Of a stretch of DNA of 64,000 nucleotides, positions 11,576 through 22,702 are shown one piece after another. The notes beneath the pieces were generated by a model. The model saw nothing but the letters and a program-made list of their open reading frames with translations, did no database searches and had not been told where the DNA came from. Within the stretch, counting starts at the first letter, position 1; the number at the start of each line of letters is the position of its first letter. The translations under genes were made by a program, and so were the position numbers. Origin of the DNA: Bactericera cockerelli (taxonomy: Eukaryota; Arthropoda; Insecta; Hemiptera; Triozidae); contig CM044956.1 of NCBI GenBank assembly GCA_024516035.1, positions 11,111,801-11,175,800 of the forward strand, in the 5' to 3' direction.

Positions 11576-12344
11576 AAAGGGAGTAATGTATACAGAAGTA
11601 CTCCCGGAAAACTCCATTTCTCAACATCCAGGTTAAGTAGGGCGAAAGGAATTCGATGTCAATTTTGAATATTTCAATCATTATTCATCATCATACGTGA
11701 TTAGTATTATTGTCACACTGTCACACAAGTCAGGGAGGTGTCACACGTTATTTTCTCTCTGCCATTTTTACCTTCTCTCCACTCCATCTTACTCCCTTGT
11801 AATTTTCGACTTTCCATCTAGGTATTTTTCGTTTTTTCCTTATTCTCCTGCTTATATTTTGCTTTTTTATCTTTCTGCTTTTGCTTGTTTTCTCTTTTTT
11901 AACATTCTTTTTTCCCTTTTTTTTCTCTCTCTCTCTCTCTCTTTCTCTCTGTCTTTCTCTTTCTCTCTCTCTCTTCTATACAAACTCTAAATAAGTAAAC
12001 ATTCTTTTAAGAAATGTATAATTGCATATTATTGTATGAAAGTTTTATCTAATAAAAAAAAACTAGAGGTACCTAAATCGAAATTCTAATTTAAAGTCAT
12101 ATGATAACATTGGTGATAGTAATCTTTTACTCAAAAGATTCTTTTTACATACTATCAGATTTTGGTATTTGGCATTTTCAGATCTAATATCTACCTATCT
12201 CCATATTATTATTTTAATTATAATACCAGTCCCCATCATGTATATTATTCATGTTTGATACCTGCTGGGAAGTAATTAAAAATATATTATGCACTTTTTC
12301 TCTCTCTCTCTCTTTCCCTCCCTCTCTCTCTCTCTTTCTCTATT

Positions 12345-12375
<31 letters not shown>

Positions 12376-13780
12376 ACTCTCTGATATTGCATCTTGTTCC
12401 ACTAATTCTATAATACCTACAATATTCTATATTTCTTTCTCTCCTCTCTCTTTATATGATTAAAAACATTGCTGTTTTTTCTCAATATCTCCTTTTCTCT
12501 CTTTCATTAGTTTATTTCTATTCCAGTATACATCTTTCCCTCTCCCTCTTTCTTCGTCTCACCTTATCTCTTTCGTTCTCTTTGGAGAAATTAGAATTTA
12601 CATATTAAAAATTTCGAGATAGAATTTTCTCGCATTTTGAATTTTTCGAAAATGGTAGAAAAGGTCAAAGTAATGCGGATAGGTATAAAGAGAAAGGCTA
12701 GGGGGAGAAAGAGAGAAGAGAGTAATTAGAATTGGAGAAAAGATAAAAGAAAGAGTGATAATTACAAAGGTTCAGGAATAACTTTTCAAACACAGGCTGG
12801 CACAAATTTAATGTTCTATTGGGTTAGTAATAATGATAATAAGTTTTTATTTATTTTCTAGTAATAATTACTACAAAATTAGGTATTTTCTCCTAATATT
12901 TTTTTCTTTTTTTATCGGCGCCTGTCTGTTTTTTCTCCAGCGATGATAGGAAAGTACTGATATTTATACCTATAATAATTTCTGAAATTTTGTTCATAAA
13001 GAATTTTATATTAGCACTAGTCGCGTTGCGGCCAGGCCTTCATTCAGCGCGGCGCGAATGTTGGTTTTTTGACAATTTTCCTGGAATCGTACCTAAATTT
13101 TCTTTGGGGTAATCTCCTATCAATTTTTCGCTATCTCTTCTTTCTATTATTATTTAATTCCATTTATTTATTACATTGTATTGTTACATATTTCAAAATA
13201 AAAGACTAGTACCCTTTCTCAAAGTTAAACAAACTGTGTTGAGAAAGGGGAGTTCAGTATTTTAGTTGTGGATCGATGAGGAATAGGGGGGAAAAAATAA
13301 ATAAAAAAATACCTACTACCCATCAAAGTTTTATTATTATTTTTTTTTTCTTAAAAATAGTTCATTGTTCATTTTAAAAATAGGTAAGAAAGAAAAAATA
13401 AACATTTGTAATAGGAAATATTTTTAAAAGAAGGTTTTTGAAATGGGCCGACAGAAAAAAAATTGCATCTCATTATTTAAATTTAATTGAAAACATTTTT
13501 TATGTAACTAAGTACAATATATATTATGATGGATTCTGAAAGTTTTTTAAATAGAATTTTATGTTTCTTACTGTTTGGTCTGAACAATTTGAACTCACAA
13601 ACAAAAATAGAAATCTGCACATTAATATTTTGTTGATTATTTACATCCTCCTAATAACTTTTGTAGGTACCTCAACACTATATACTCACTTAAAGAGGAT
13701 CTTCTCATGATATTATGTAAATAAGGTAATAGGTGTACTTGATACCGAAATTCATGAGTTTTAAGTGAACTAGCTGTTGG
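11576..13780. other. No gene seen; CT microsatellites and AT-rich DNA
   Basis: (CT)n tracts lie at about 11920-11985 and 12296-12380. A short GC-rich patch occurs at 13020-13065 (gcggccaggcc...gcgcggcgcg). The rest is AT-rich without recognisable coding sequence. Confidence 0.5.
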
Positions 13781-13895
13781 TAGTCACCGTGGCCGAATGA
13801 GTTAGCGCGCTAGGTATTGCACGCACGGTGACCCGGGTCGATCCCCGGCGGGGTAGGATTTTTTCTGCTCTGTTTTTTGTACTTGGATCTCAAAA
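13781..13895 (+). repeat. tRNA-derived SINE, family 2
   Basis: The head is 'tagtcaccgtggccgaatga' with a B box GGGTCGATCCCC and 'ggcggggtagg' at the end, followed by 'ctgctctgttttttgtactt'. Other copies lie at 19597, 34035, 38854 and 60198. The head resembles a class II (Ser/Leu-like) tRNA, but its ends do not form a full acceptor stem. Confidence 0.75.
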
Positions 13896-15420
13896 TTGCC
13901 TCTAGTACACAATGTGAATCAATCTTGAAGTCGTATTGTGTCCATAATTGGCAGTGTTTTTTATTTTTTAATAATGATAAAAATTCTAGTTATTTTTTTA
14001 AATCGGATCCTAAGCAAAGAGTATAGACTAGGTATTAAACAAGGGGCTAATAAAATTACTCAATATACCGAACGTGAAATTGAATAATAATAAACATAAT
14101 AATTTAAAAAAAAAATGTTCATTTTCATTATTATTGGCCAGTTAAAAAAATAACGAGCACCTCCACAATAATTAAGCGCTAAAGGAAGGTACAAAATTAC
14201 CATCAACTTTCTTATTGTTGTTTAATTAAGCTTTAATCCTCGATTTTAATGGAGCTTTCAGAAACACTCAAAAGAATTTCTAATATTAATTTTTAAAAAA
14301 CGGAATAAGTACAAGAATTAATTTCTGATATACAAAATTGTGTAGGTGTAATATTATCTTTAGATTAAAAAAGAAAGAAATACCTCTGGTAATCTTAGAA
14401 CTCGCTCTTTCTCGTATTCGATTAAAATACTGTTCATTTTACTTCCGATATATTTCTAATATTATCTAACCTACTGAGCAACTTTGGTTTCATGTGTCTG
14501 TCGGTCGGTTAAAATCATTCCTTGTTACAGGTAAATCTCTGAAACTAGTGAACGGGTTTCGACGAAATTTTGTAAACATATTACGTTTTAAATTAATCAA
14601 CTGCGCACTAGCGGTTTTTGGTGATAGGTATGATACAGACCATGCGCCTGACCACTAACTTTTTACTTATACGCTTATATCTCGAGAACGACACACCCGA
14701 TTTTGATGAAATATTGTATGTATTAGCGTTTTACATAGTGCATTTATATTTTTTTTTTTTTAATTTTGATTTAGCTCTGAATATTGTATGTATTAGCGTT
14801 TCACATAGTGCATTTATATTTATTATCTTTTTTATTAAATTTTGATTTAGCTCTGATATTTAATAAAATCCAAAATTTTGGACAAAAAAGTCCAAAAATA
14901 AAGTCCATGACTTGCCGATACAGAATTTTTTGAAAAAATGGTATTCTACGATATAAAATTGAAGAAAATCAGTTATGTAATCTCGGAGATACAAGATATT
15001 TAGCATAAAATCTCAAAATTGCCACGTGTTTACTATGTGTACCAATTATGAGGAAGTACTGTGTCCATAATTGGCAGTGCGTTTATTATTATTTTATGGA
15101 AAACAAAATTGAATTAGAGAAATTTCAACAAAAGCATAACCAAGATTCTCTCATCTTGATCCCCCTCGATAGCTTATCTATCCTTGTTCAATGGGGTACC
15201 TGTAATAAATATTGTATTATAATTATAAAAAGCAAACAAGAAGGGTTTTTTTTCGCTTCTGTAAACACCCGAACAAATTAAAAAAGGGTTTAAAAATTCC
15301 TTGCTCACAGAATATTAAGGTTAATCATTGGGATTAAGGAAGAAGCGTTCGCCATCAGGAAAAGCTAAAATTTAATCCCTAAGGATGAGGCTAATTATAC
15401 TCCTGGTTAAGCAATTTTTT
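13896..15420. repeat. Dispersed-repeat fragments and a tandem duplication
   Basis: The phrase 'tgtccataattggcagtg' occurs at about 13939 and 15062, and a related inverted form lies near 29245-29275. A direct duplication of about 75 bases containing 'attgtatgtattagcgtt' lies at 14710-14850. No coding region is supported. Confidence 0.55.
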
Positions 15421-15435
15421 CATATCCTCTTATTA

Positions 15436-15592
15436 CTATAACTCCTCCTTCTCCTTCTCCTTCTCCTTCTCCTTCTCCTTCTCCTTCTCCTTCTCCTTCT
15501 CCTTCTCCTTCTCCTTCTCCTTCTCCTTCTCCTTCTCCTTCTCCTTCTCCTTCTCCTTCTCCTTCTCCTTCTCCTTCTCCTTCTCCTCCTTA
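15436..15592. repeat. (CTTCTC)n hexanucleotide microsatellite
   Basis: Near-perfect copies of the hexamer span about 155 bases. The arginine-run frame on the opposite strand follows from the repeat. Confidence 0.95.
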
Positions 15593-16090
15593 GAAGGACG
15601 ATGAGGAGTAGTACGAGGACAAGGAGGAGAAGGAGGATAAGAAGGAAAATAAGGAGAAAGAGGAGGAGGAGAAGAAGTAAGAGGAGAAGAAGTAGGAGAA
15701 GAAGAAGAGGAAGGAGGAATTTGAATTTGAAACTTTTTACGTATGTTTTTACAATTACCTTCATTGGCATAGTAAACATCACCTAAGCTAATACATAACT
15801 TCTTTGGTGATAGCTCTTCTTCCTTTTATTCTTCTACTTCTCGAGTTCTTTTTTCTGTTTTATTCTTGCTCCTGGAGGAGAAGGAAGAGGAGAAGGAGGA
15901 GGAGAAGAAGGAAGAGGAGAAGGAGGAGGAAAAGAAAGAGGAGAAAGAGATTTTTTTTTTTAAATAAATAAAAAAGGAGAAAGAGAAGGAGGAGGAGAAG
16001 GAGGAGGAAAAGAAAGAGGAGAAAGAGAAGGAGGAGGAGAAGAAAGAGGAGAAGGAGGAGGAGAAGGAAGAGGAAAAGTAGGAGGATCAT
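15593..16090. repeat. Purine-rich GGA/GAA microsatellite complex
   Basis: Two degenerate (GGAGAA)n blocks (15600-15720 and 15872-16085) are separated by about 150 bases of ordinary sequence. They probably derive from the adjacent hexamer array. Confidence 0.85.
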
Positions 16091-17412
16091 GTAGAACAGA
16101 ATTCTCAGAAGAGGAAATAATAAGAACCTTCTTTGCCTGTTTAGTGTTCTAATTCTCCCCCACCCGCGAGCAATGAATGTTAAGAGTGCGAAATTTCCCT
16201 GCGTTTATTTGAAATAAATCCACGCGAAGAGTTTCCAATCTGTTGTGCTGTTCAGTATTGCTTCTTGTAGGGAGGAGACATGCGAATGGGAGATAAGAAT
16301 ACTAGCAAGGGGAGAGAGAGAGGGAGTGATAATAATATAGAGTGGCAGGGGAAGAAGAAAATTATTGCTGGGGTAGGAGAGAGGGAGAGAAAAGAGGGGA
16401 ATAAAGAGGGAGAAAATGAGAGAGTTTCTCTCGTGTAGGTAGAACAAAGGAAAGTTAATAGGACAGGTATTGTTTCGTAAAATATACATTAAAATAAATT
16501 TAATAATGTAGGTATTTTAGTATAATGTACAAAATTCCACGTATGATGTAATTTTTACGAATCTGAATAAGAACACTCAAAATTACGAGTTAGATCGGAA
16601 TCCATACAAATAACTACTCATTTTTCCTCACGAGGTATTAGAATTGGAAAAAAGTGGAAGGACATTCCGTAAGAAACCACGCGAAACCGCAACTCGTCAT
16701 TGAGGACTAGGATGATTGCATTTCATACAGACTCGAGCTGAAACTGTTACCAGTATTGATTACCTACAAATTGTTACGTTAAAAAAAGAAATACATAGGT
16801 ACCTGTTAACTCTAATTAAAAACTGGTTCCAATGGCAAAGAAAATTACATTTAAAAAATAGTCAATCTGAAAAACCGGAACTTTCGCAGTTATCATGCTG
16901 TTAAACGGTGTTATTTTAGGGAGGAAGTATACTCGATTATGCATATTATAAATTAAGTAAAAGAATGAAAAACGGGAATTTTTATTGTCCCATTTCTTTG
17001 ACGTGAAGTGTATTCTTCTCCCTTCCTTATCGACATGTTTCGCTTTCTCTTTATCTCATCATTTTATTTGTGTTCCTTGTATCCTCCCTCTCCTCCTCCT
17101 CCACATTGACGCAAGCAAGTAGCTCCATGAATCTTTTTTGTTTCAATATATTTCTCCTCGAGGTCCTTGCCATTTTCAGGATTTAAAAAAATAAAAATGT
17201 CTGAGGAGAAAAGAAATTTCCTTGTTGAAAAGTGTATTTATTGAAGGAGTAATTTACAAGGACTGGCTTGTTGTCACCATGACGAAGAAATATGTCTTTT
17301 CGTTCGCAAACAGATAGTTACAGGGTGGTGGATGAAAAAGTGCTCATTTACTTTACTTCATTGTGGCTACGGCTACGTGTTAGGTCCGAATTACTGACGT
17401 AGCTAAATTATT
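16091..17412. other. No gene seen; GA-rich patch and unassigned DNA
   Basis: A purine-rich patch lies at 16300-16420. The remainder shows no coding, RNA or clear repeat signature. Confidence 0.4.
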
Positions 17413-17600
17413 CCGGAGTTAAGTGGCAGAGAATGCCTAAGGCATTAACTTCGCCCCGGATTACAAGACAATTGTACATTTAAATTTAAATATTTTTTTA
17501 TATATTTTATTCTGTAGGTAAATATTGTTTAATTTTTTTATCTCTTTTAATAAGTTATTGTTGTTTGTTTTAGAGTAAAAAAAGAAGCTATTAGTTTTAC
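17413..17600 (+). repeat. LINE 3' end with a conserved hairpin
   Basis: The segment 'ccggagttaagtggcagaga' followed by 'atgcctaaggcattaacttcgccccgg' forms a two-part stem: CCGG at the outside, AATGCC/GGCATT at the tip. The same hairpin lies at 32333-32393, where it precedes an AATAAAGTG signal and an (AAAT)n tail. Confidence 0.6.
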
Positions 17601-17601
17601 A

Positions 17602-17757
17602 GCGCTCGATTAGCTCAGTGGTTAAGCACTCGCTTGCCATTCGGAAAATCCCGGGTTCGATCCCCCGTGCTGACAAAAATTTGTATTCTTAATTTGGTTA
17701 CAATTGTTTGTGAGGGATACCTTCCGGTGCGCTCGTGTTGACCCAGCACCTATCGGT
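17602..17757 (+). repeat. tRNA-derived SINE, family 1, 3'-truncated
   Basis: The head 'cgattagctcagtggttaag' and B box GGTTCGATCCC are intact. The body stops after 'acccagcaccta', where family Y sequence begins. Confidence 0.85.
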
Positions 17758-17764
17758 CAGCTTA

Positions 17765-17895
17765 TAAATACGTCTGAATACCTCTGTTTAGCTAAGTCGC
17801 GGATTGCGTACGGTGTAAGATAGGGAAAACCGACGGTTAGCAATGACTTGTGATATAGAATTTGTCTAATAATTTCGCCCCAATAGTCGCCTTAG
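17765..17895. repeat. Dispersed repeat Y
   Basis: The segment 'gaatacctctgtttagctaa' ... 'gtgtaagatagggaaaac' ... 'ttcgcccc' has a diverged second copy at 43377-43490. Confidence 0.65.
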
Positions 17896-18159
17896 ATTTA
17901 CCAATCCCATTTCTTAACCCGTGAGTACACGCACATAGGGAAAAATTCTCACACGCTCGGCAAAAACGCTAGAACTTGATTGATATTGGTCCTAACCTGT
18001 AGGGACCTGGAGTAGCTGTTGATAATACGTTTATCTAGATGTATCCACAGTCCCTTGAGCTATTTTCAATTTTTGTTGCCCGTGACGTGGCGAAAAGTTC
18101 AGATCGGTCTGAAATGTGAGATTTTTTTTCATCGCGCGTGCACAGACGTAACTTTTTTT

Positions 18160-19596
18160 TTGAGAGTTTTTTTTCTGTTACTAACTATTTAGTTTAATTA
18201 CATTAATTATTTATAATAATTAGTTTTAATAATTAATTAATATAATAATAACAATTGTTTTAAATAAAAAAATATATTTTTTTAAAGAAAATTAGTGTGT
18301 TTACCTATCAAATTCGTGATTGATCACTATTGTTATAATAATTATTATAATGATTTTTAACTAACAAAATATAAACTTTTAACTAACATTAATTAAATTT
18401 CTTTGTAATAATATTAGGTAGTTAGGTACCTTCCTACACTTTTTTTTTCTAGATACTGAAATAATTACTATTCTTTGTAATCTTTCTCCACCTACTATAA
18501 TGGGTACCTACCTACCTACTTACCTCCTGGTATAATCTAAGTACATTTATTTTTTTATCGTTTCTGTTTTTAGCTTTTAGAAGTACCTAAACAAATATAA
18601 TAACATAATATTCTTGATTATAAGATATAAGTACTGTGAATTGCCTTACAAACTTATGTCAGTTTGGCTTACGATGAACAAATTTTGGAAAATTAAAAAA
18701 AATTCAAATCAGGGGTTCGAACTGCAACCATTTGGAAAAAAAATTGCTAAAATTACTTTAAATATCTTTTAAATACATAAGTCAACTTAATGTATCTTAA
18801 AAATATTATATAACTCTTCAAGCAGAACGAAACACAGAGAAAAAAAACATAAACAAAAACTCCAACTTACATCGTGCTGTGTTATTTTTCACTGATAATT
18901 AATTATTTCCTGAAGTAAAATTCGTGATTTTTTGTGCAAAGTGTTTATATAGCATTAGATTACAATATAAAGTCACGATCTTCAAACATTTACGCTAATA
19001 TTCTGCAAAATATCTTGCAAAAAGTAACGACTTTTACGATTTGAATTTCCAAGGAGGTGAAACTGACACGACAAATTTTTCACGCAGTATCAAAGTGCGT
19101 CCAGCTGTTTACAAAATGTTTAATGTTGCCAATTGACATGTTATCATTGAGAAAATCCCCGAGACTACAAGATTTCTGTGAACGAGTCTTAATACGGCAA
19201 GAGGACGACAAGCAATCAATAACAAATACTGGAGCGCCAAATTTTGACATTTTCATGTCTTTGCTCTGGCACATAACCAAAATTATGTAACGAAATTATG
19301 TAACGATATTATGTAACGAAATATCGAATTGTAAAGGGAGAGAAGTCTTCTAATATCGGATATCGATATTATGGTTTCGATATTATCGATATACCTAATA
19401 TCGATATTTTCGTTTCGATATTGCAACCCTAAGAGAAGAGGGAAAGTGTGTGTCATGCGCACAATACGAAATTTGGTCAGTTGGGTTTTGGACCTTGAAT
19501 AGTAAAGATGAAAATGTCGAAATGGTTGCAGACTCGTATGCAAGCGTTTTTTTAAACAAAAATTTAACATCGCTTTCAACTGCATGGTCATACCAG
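18160..19596. other. No gene seen; AT-rich DNA with an ATCGAT cluster
   Basis: 18170-18660 is very AT-rich. At 19300-19430 repeated 'tatgtaacgaaat' precedes several 'atatcgatat' palindromes, ending in 'gatattgcaaccctaag', whose complement resembles an AGGGTTGCAA hAT-like terminus. The 77-codon frame at 19057 is not protein-like enough to call. Confidence 0.4.
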
Positions 19597-19682
19597 TAGT
19601 CACCGTGGCAGAGTGAGTTAGCGCGCTAGGCATTGTACGCATGGTGACCTGGGTTCGATTCCCAGCGGGTCAGGAATTTTGA
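19597..19682 (+). repeat. tRNA-derived SINE, family 2
   Basis: The head 'tagtcaccgtggcagagtga' and B box GGGTTCGATTCCC are well preserved. The body is short or lost. Confidence 0.75.
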
Positions 19683-20245
19683 ATATACTTTTTGATAACA
19701 ATATTGTTTAAATTTAAAGGAAAAATCCTATCAAACAAGGATCCTATCTTACCATCAATAATTGATTCTCTCTATGTAATTTATACTTAAGTAGAATGGT
19801 TTTTCTTGGTCTGATAAGTTATAATAATAATGGCCAATCTAGACACTAGTCTGTAAACAGGTATGTACATAGGCACTATTAATTCTCTGTATAAAACATT
19901 GAATTGATTTATATCTCCTGTAAAATTCTCAGTATACAAGGGCTTTTGCTTTTTGCCATTTGCTTTCTTTTTCTATTAAGATCAAAATACATAGTAGCAA
20001 CAGATTAAGTATACACCATTTGTTACCTTACATACCTTCAATACATTGCTTTCTATACACATAATTTACCACAGCAACAGAGAAACACCATACTTCCAAT
20101 TTCTGGTATTGGAGGTTTCTCGGAAGTAATACTTAACTATTAACTATTTTACAGTCATTTTACTTGAGGTAACAGTTCATGCCTTAGGTTTCTATCTGTA
20201 GAGTCTCTCGTCTTGAGCAAACGTTCAATTGACACAAATATAAAA

Positions 20246-22048
20246 ATGAAAGTGACAAGAGGTTTGATTTCAAAAATAAAAGATCTAAAAGACACACTAG
20301 AGGATGAGAGCTACATGGAGATTAGAAGAGAAATCCACAAAATCAATGAACAATACAATGATAATAATATTCAAACAACATTTGATCGAGCATGTGAAGA
20401 AATAATAAGTAAACACATAACATTAGAAGAATATGAAGAAAAATTGAAAATATTAGAAGAAAAAATAAACCAGTCAGAAGAGGAAAAGACAGGAATGAAG
20501 AAACAAATTAAAAATTTTGAAACCAGGATCAAAGATCTCCTTAAATCCAATGAAGAAGAAACTGATGAGTATAAAATGGATATTAAGATGAAAAATGATA
20601 AAATCAAGGAACAAGAAATAAATTTAAAACAGCTGAAACTTGAGTCCCTTAAAAATAAAGAGTATATAAATATAATTGAAGATGAAAAATGTGGATTAAA
20701 AATATCAGTTTCGGGGTTGGAAAAAATAGTTGATACATTGGAGAAAAAACTTAAAGAGCAACAAGAACTACATGGCTCCAACAAAACAGATATGAGAACA
20801 GTTGAAAATGACCTGTCTTATGAGTCCATTAATGACCCTGATATGACATTGAGTGAGCTTCAATTCACAAAATCATTCTCAATTTCACATGGTAATAAAA
20901 CTTATCAAGAAGAAATTGATGAACTAAATTATTCAAAACTCTCCGTTGAAACAATAAAACAAAATCAGAGTGTGTACAATGAAAAAAAATGCACAAAAAA
21001 TGAGGAAAACATAAAAATACTACAAAATGATATAGTGCTAATTCATGAGGAAATAGAAAAACTAAAAAATGCAACAACAATAAAAACAAACCATAAAAGT
21101 ACAGAGACTGACAGCAATTACTCAAAAAATCCCAAAATCAGTACTGCTAATAACAACGGTAGCAGCAGCAGAGATATTGCAAATAATAAAAACAAAGAAC
21201 AACTACCAATAAAAAAAGCTATATCACCTATGTCACCAAGCAAGAATGAAAATGCTGCGGGTAATTTAAACAAAGCAAAACTATTATCTCATACTGCCAA
21301 ACCAAATCAACAAGGGGCTGATTGTCAACAAAGACAAAAATCCCAACCAAACATAATGAAAAAGCAAGAATCTTCAGACACACTTAGGCATGTCCTAATC
21401 ATTGGGGATGAGCATGTCAAAGACCTAGCTTTCAGATCTGCAAATTTCATTCCTCCAGAAAATCATAGCTTCAGCACCGTGTATGTCCCAGGAAAAAATA
21501 TCAATTACATAGTCAACACCATTCAACCTACTAAAATCAAACCAGGATCAACTGTGTGCTTAGTAGCGGGGATGCATGATGTATCTGCTAATCCATGGAA
21601 TAACATAGAAGTGTCACTGAGAAAGCTGCAAGAAAAATGTAAACATCAAAATATTGTTATTGTATCAGTACCTCCCCGCTACGACAATTACAAGGACAAT
21701 AATCAGGTTCAAAATTTCAATTTAAAATTGAAAAAGTATATTCAAAAGATGAATGGTATGGACTATCTAGACTCACACATTTTTCTACATAGGAGACACA
21801 TGGCAAGTGATATGCTACAGTTAAATAAAACAGGAAAGTTTATCTTGACAATTAAGATAGGAAATTACATCCAATATCTGCAACAGATAAAAAAACATGT
21901 AACTTTTGAACCACAAGTTCAAACCCCTCAAATACATACAAGAACCACATGCAACATGCACACGCAACATCCATACACACATAAAACATCAAAACAATAT
22001 TCCACAAAACTTATACACCAAACAAGTCATATAAATCTCATTGCCTAA
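20246..22048 (+). CDS. LINE ORF1: coiled coil and degenerate SGNH-like domain
   Basis: This 600-residue protein starts at the first in-frame ATG; the frame is open from a TTG at 20213. Residues of about 50-190 are rich in Lys, Glu and Leu and form a likely coiled coil for trimerisation. A polar Asn/Ser/Lys linker follows. Residues of about 380-530 fit an SGNH/GDSL-like fold of the kind found in CR1-type ORF1s: IIGDEHVKDL (block I), VAGMHDV (block III) and DMLQLNKTG (block V). The nucleophile Ser is replaced by Glu and the block V His by Gln, so esterase activity is unlikely. In the family, ORF1 binds element RNA. The frame stops at 22046-22048; related coding continues in another frame. Confidence 0.85.
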   Translation: MKVTRGLISKIKDLKDTLEDESYMEIRREIHKINEQYNDNNIQTTFDRACEEIISKHITLEEYEEKLKILEEKINQSEEEKTGMKKQIKNFETRIKDLLKSNEEETDEYKMDIKMKNDKIKEQEINLKQLKLESLKNKEYINIIEDEKCGLKISVSGLEKIVDTLEKKLKEQQELHGSNKTDMRTVENDLSYESINDPDMTLSELQFTKSFSISHGNKTYQEEIDELNYSKLSVETIKQNQSVYNEKKCTKNEENIKILQNDIVLIHEEIEKLKNATTIKTNHKSTETDSNYSKNPKISTANNNGSSSRDIANNKNKEQLPIKKAISPMSPSKNENAAGNLNKAKLLSHTAKPNQQGADCQQRQKSQPNIMKKQESSDTLRHVLIIGDEHVKDLAFRSANFIPPENHSFSTVYVPGKNINYIVNTIQPTKIKPGSTVCLVAGMHDVSANPWNNIEVSLRKLQEKCKHQNIVIVSVPPRYDNYKDNNQVQNFNLKLKKYIQKMNGMDYLDSHIFLHRRHMASDMLQLNKTGKFILTIKIGNYIQYLQQIKKHVTFEPQVQTPQIHTRTTCNMHTQHPYTHKTSKQYSTKLIHQTSHINLIA

Positions 22049-22415
22049 ATCACATTATTATACACCAGTTGGTTCACAGTCTATTGCAACCTCACAGACA
22101 CAGCCTTTGCAAAAACGCCCTTACGTAGCAACATGGCCAAATACAGGAGAACACTTTCCACCATTACCTAAAAAACAAGTACACACTCAACCTCAGACAA
22201 ACAATTTGGCAATCTCTAGGCAGTCCACTAATGTATGGCAGGGTAACCCTAGGGTCAACACTTCAACACAATACAATTATAGGAGTACACCACTTAATGG
22301 GCGAGCTGACATCAATACTAAAAACAATAACACATCTTTATACATAACTCAGTCCTTTATGACCTATGACACAAAAGCCCAAAATTTTCGGCAAATTTTG
22401 ACAACTCATGTTTAA
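22035..22415 (+). pseudogene. Frame-shifted ORF1 C-terminal / linker coding stretch
   Basis: The reading frame opens at 22035, overlaps the ORF1 stop, and runs to 22415. It has no ATG at its start. The protein is Gln/Thr/Asn/Pro-rich, with the motif EHFPPLPKKQ, and its composition matches the preceding ORF1 tail. The ORF2 frame in turn opens at 22370, so ORF1, this stretch and ORF2 form a chain of overlapping frames (frames 2, 0, 2). This is explained by a one-base indel near 22035-22048, or by programmed shifting. Confidence 0.6.
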
Positions 22416-22702
22416 TAAACATAAATCCTAACTTTGACACTGTACATATATCAAGACAATCTAATGACATTAGGGGTAGTAATATAGATTACTCTCTACA
22501 ACCTAAATTATATTCAACATTCAACAAGTCAAGTGATCCTGTAACTTATAAACAAGTTTGTGACAGAAACTTACCTTTCAATACTAATAATAAAGACATT
22601 TTGTATCTTAATCTGACAGAAAACACCCATTTGGACACTTCAGTAGATTTAAGTCTCTATGACAGTACACCATACAATGGAGGTCACACAAAACAATTAA
22701 AC

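Noticed and set aside
9503..11681. Long minus-strand Ser/Leu/Thr-rich frames (704 and 512 codons)
   Set aside because: They only reflect a 30-bp satellite whose unit is a multiple of three; two frames are open at once and there are no domain or splice signals.
15420..15786. Poly-arginine protein
   Set aside because: It is a translation of the CTTCTC hexamer and GGA-rich microsatellites.
19057..19290. 77-codon plus-strand gene
   Set aside because: There is no domain or family signal, an antisense frame of similar length is present, and it lies in repeat-rich sequence.
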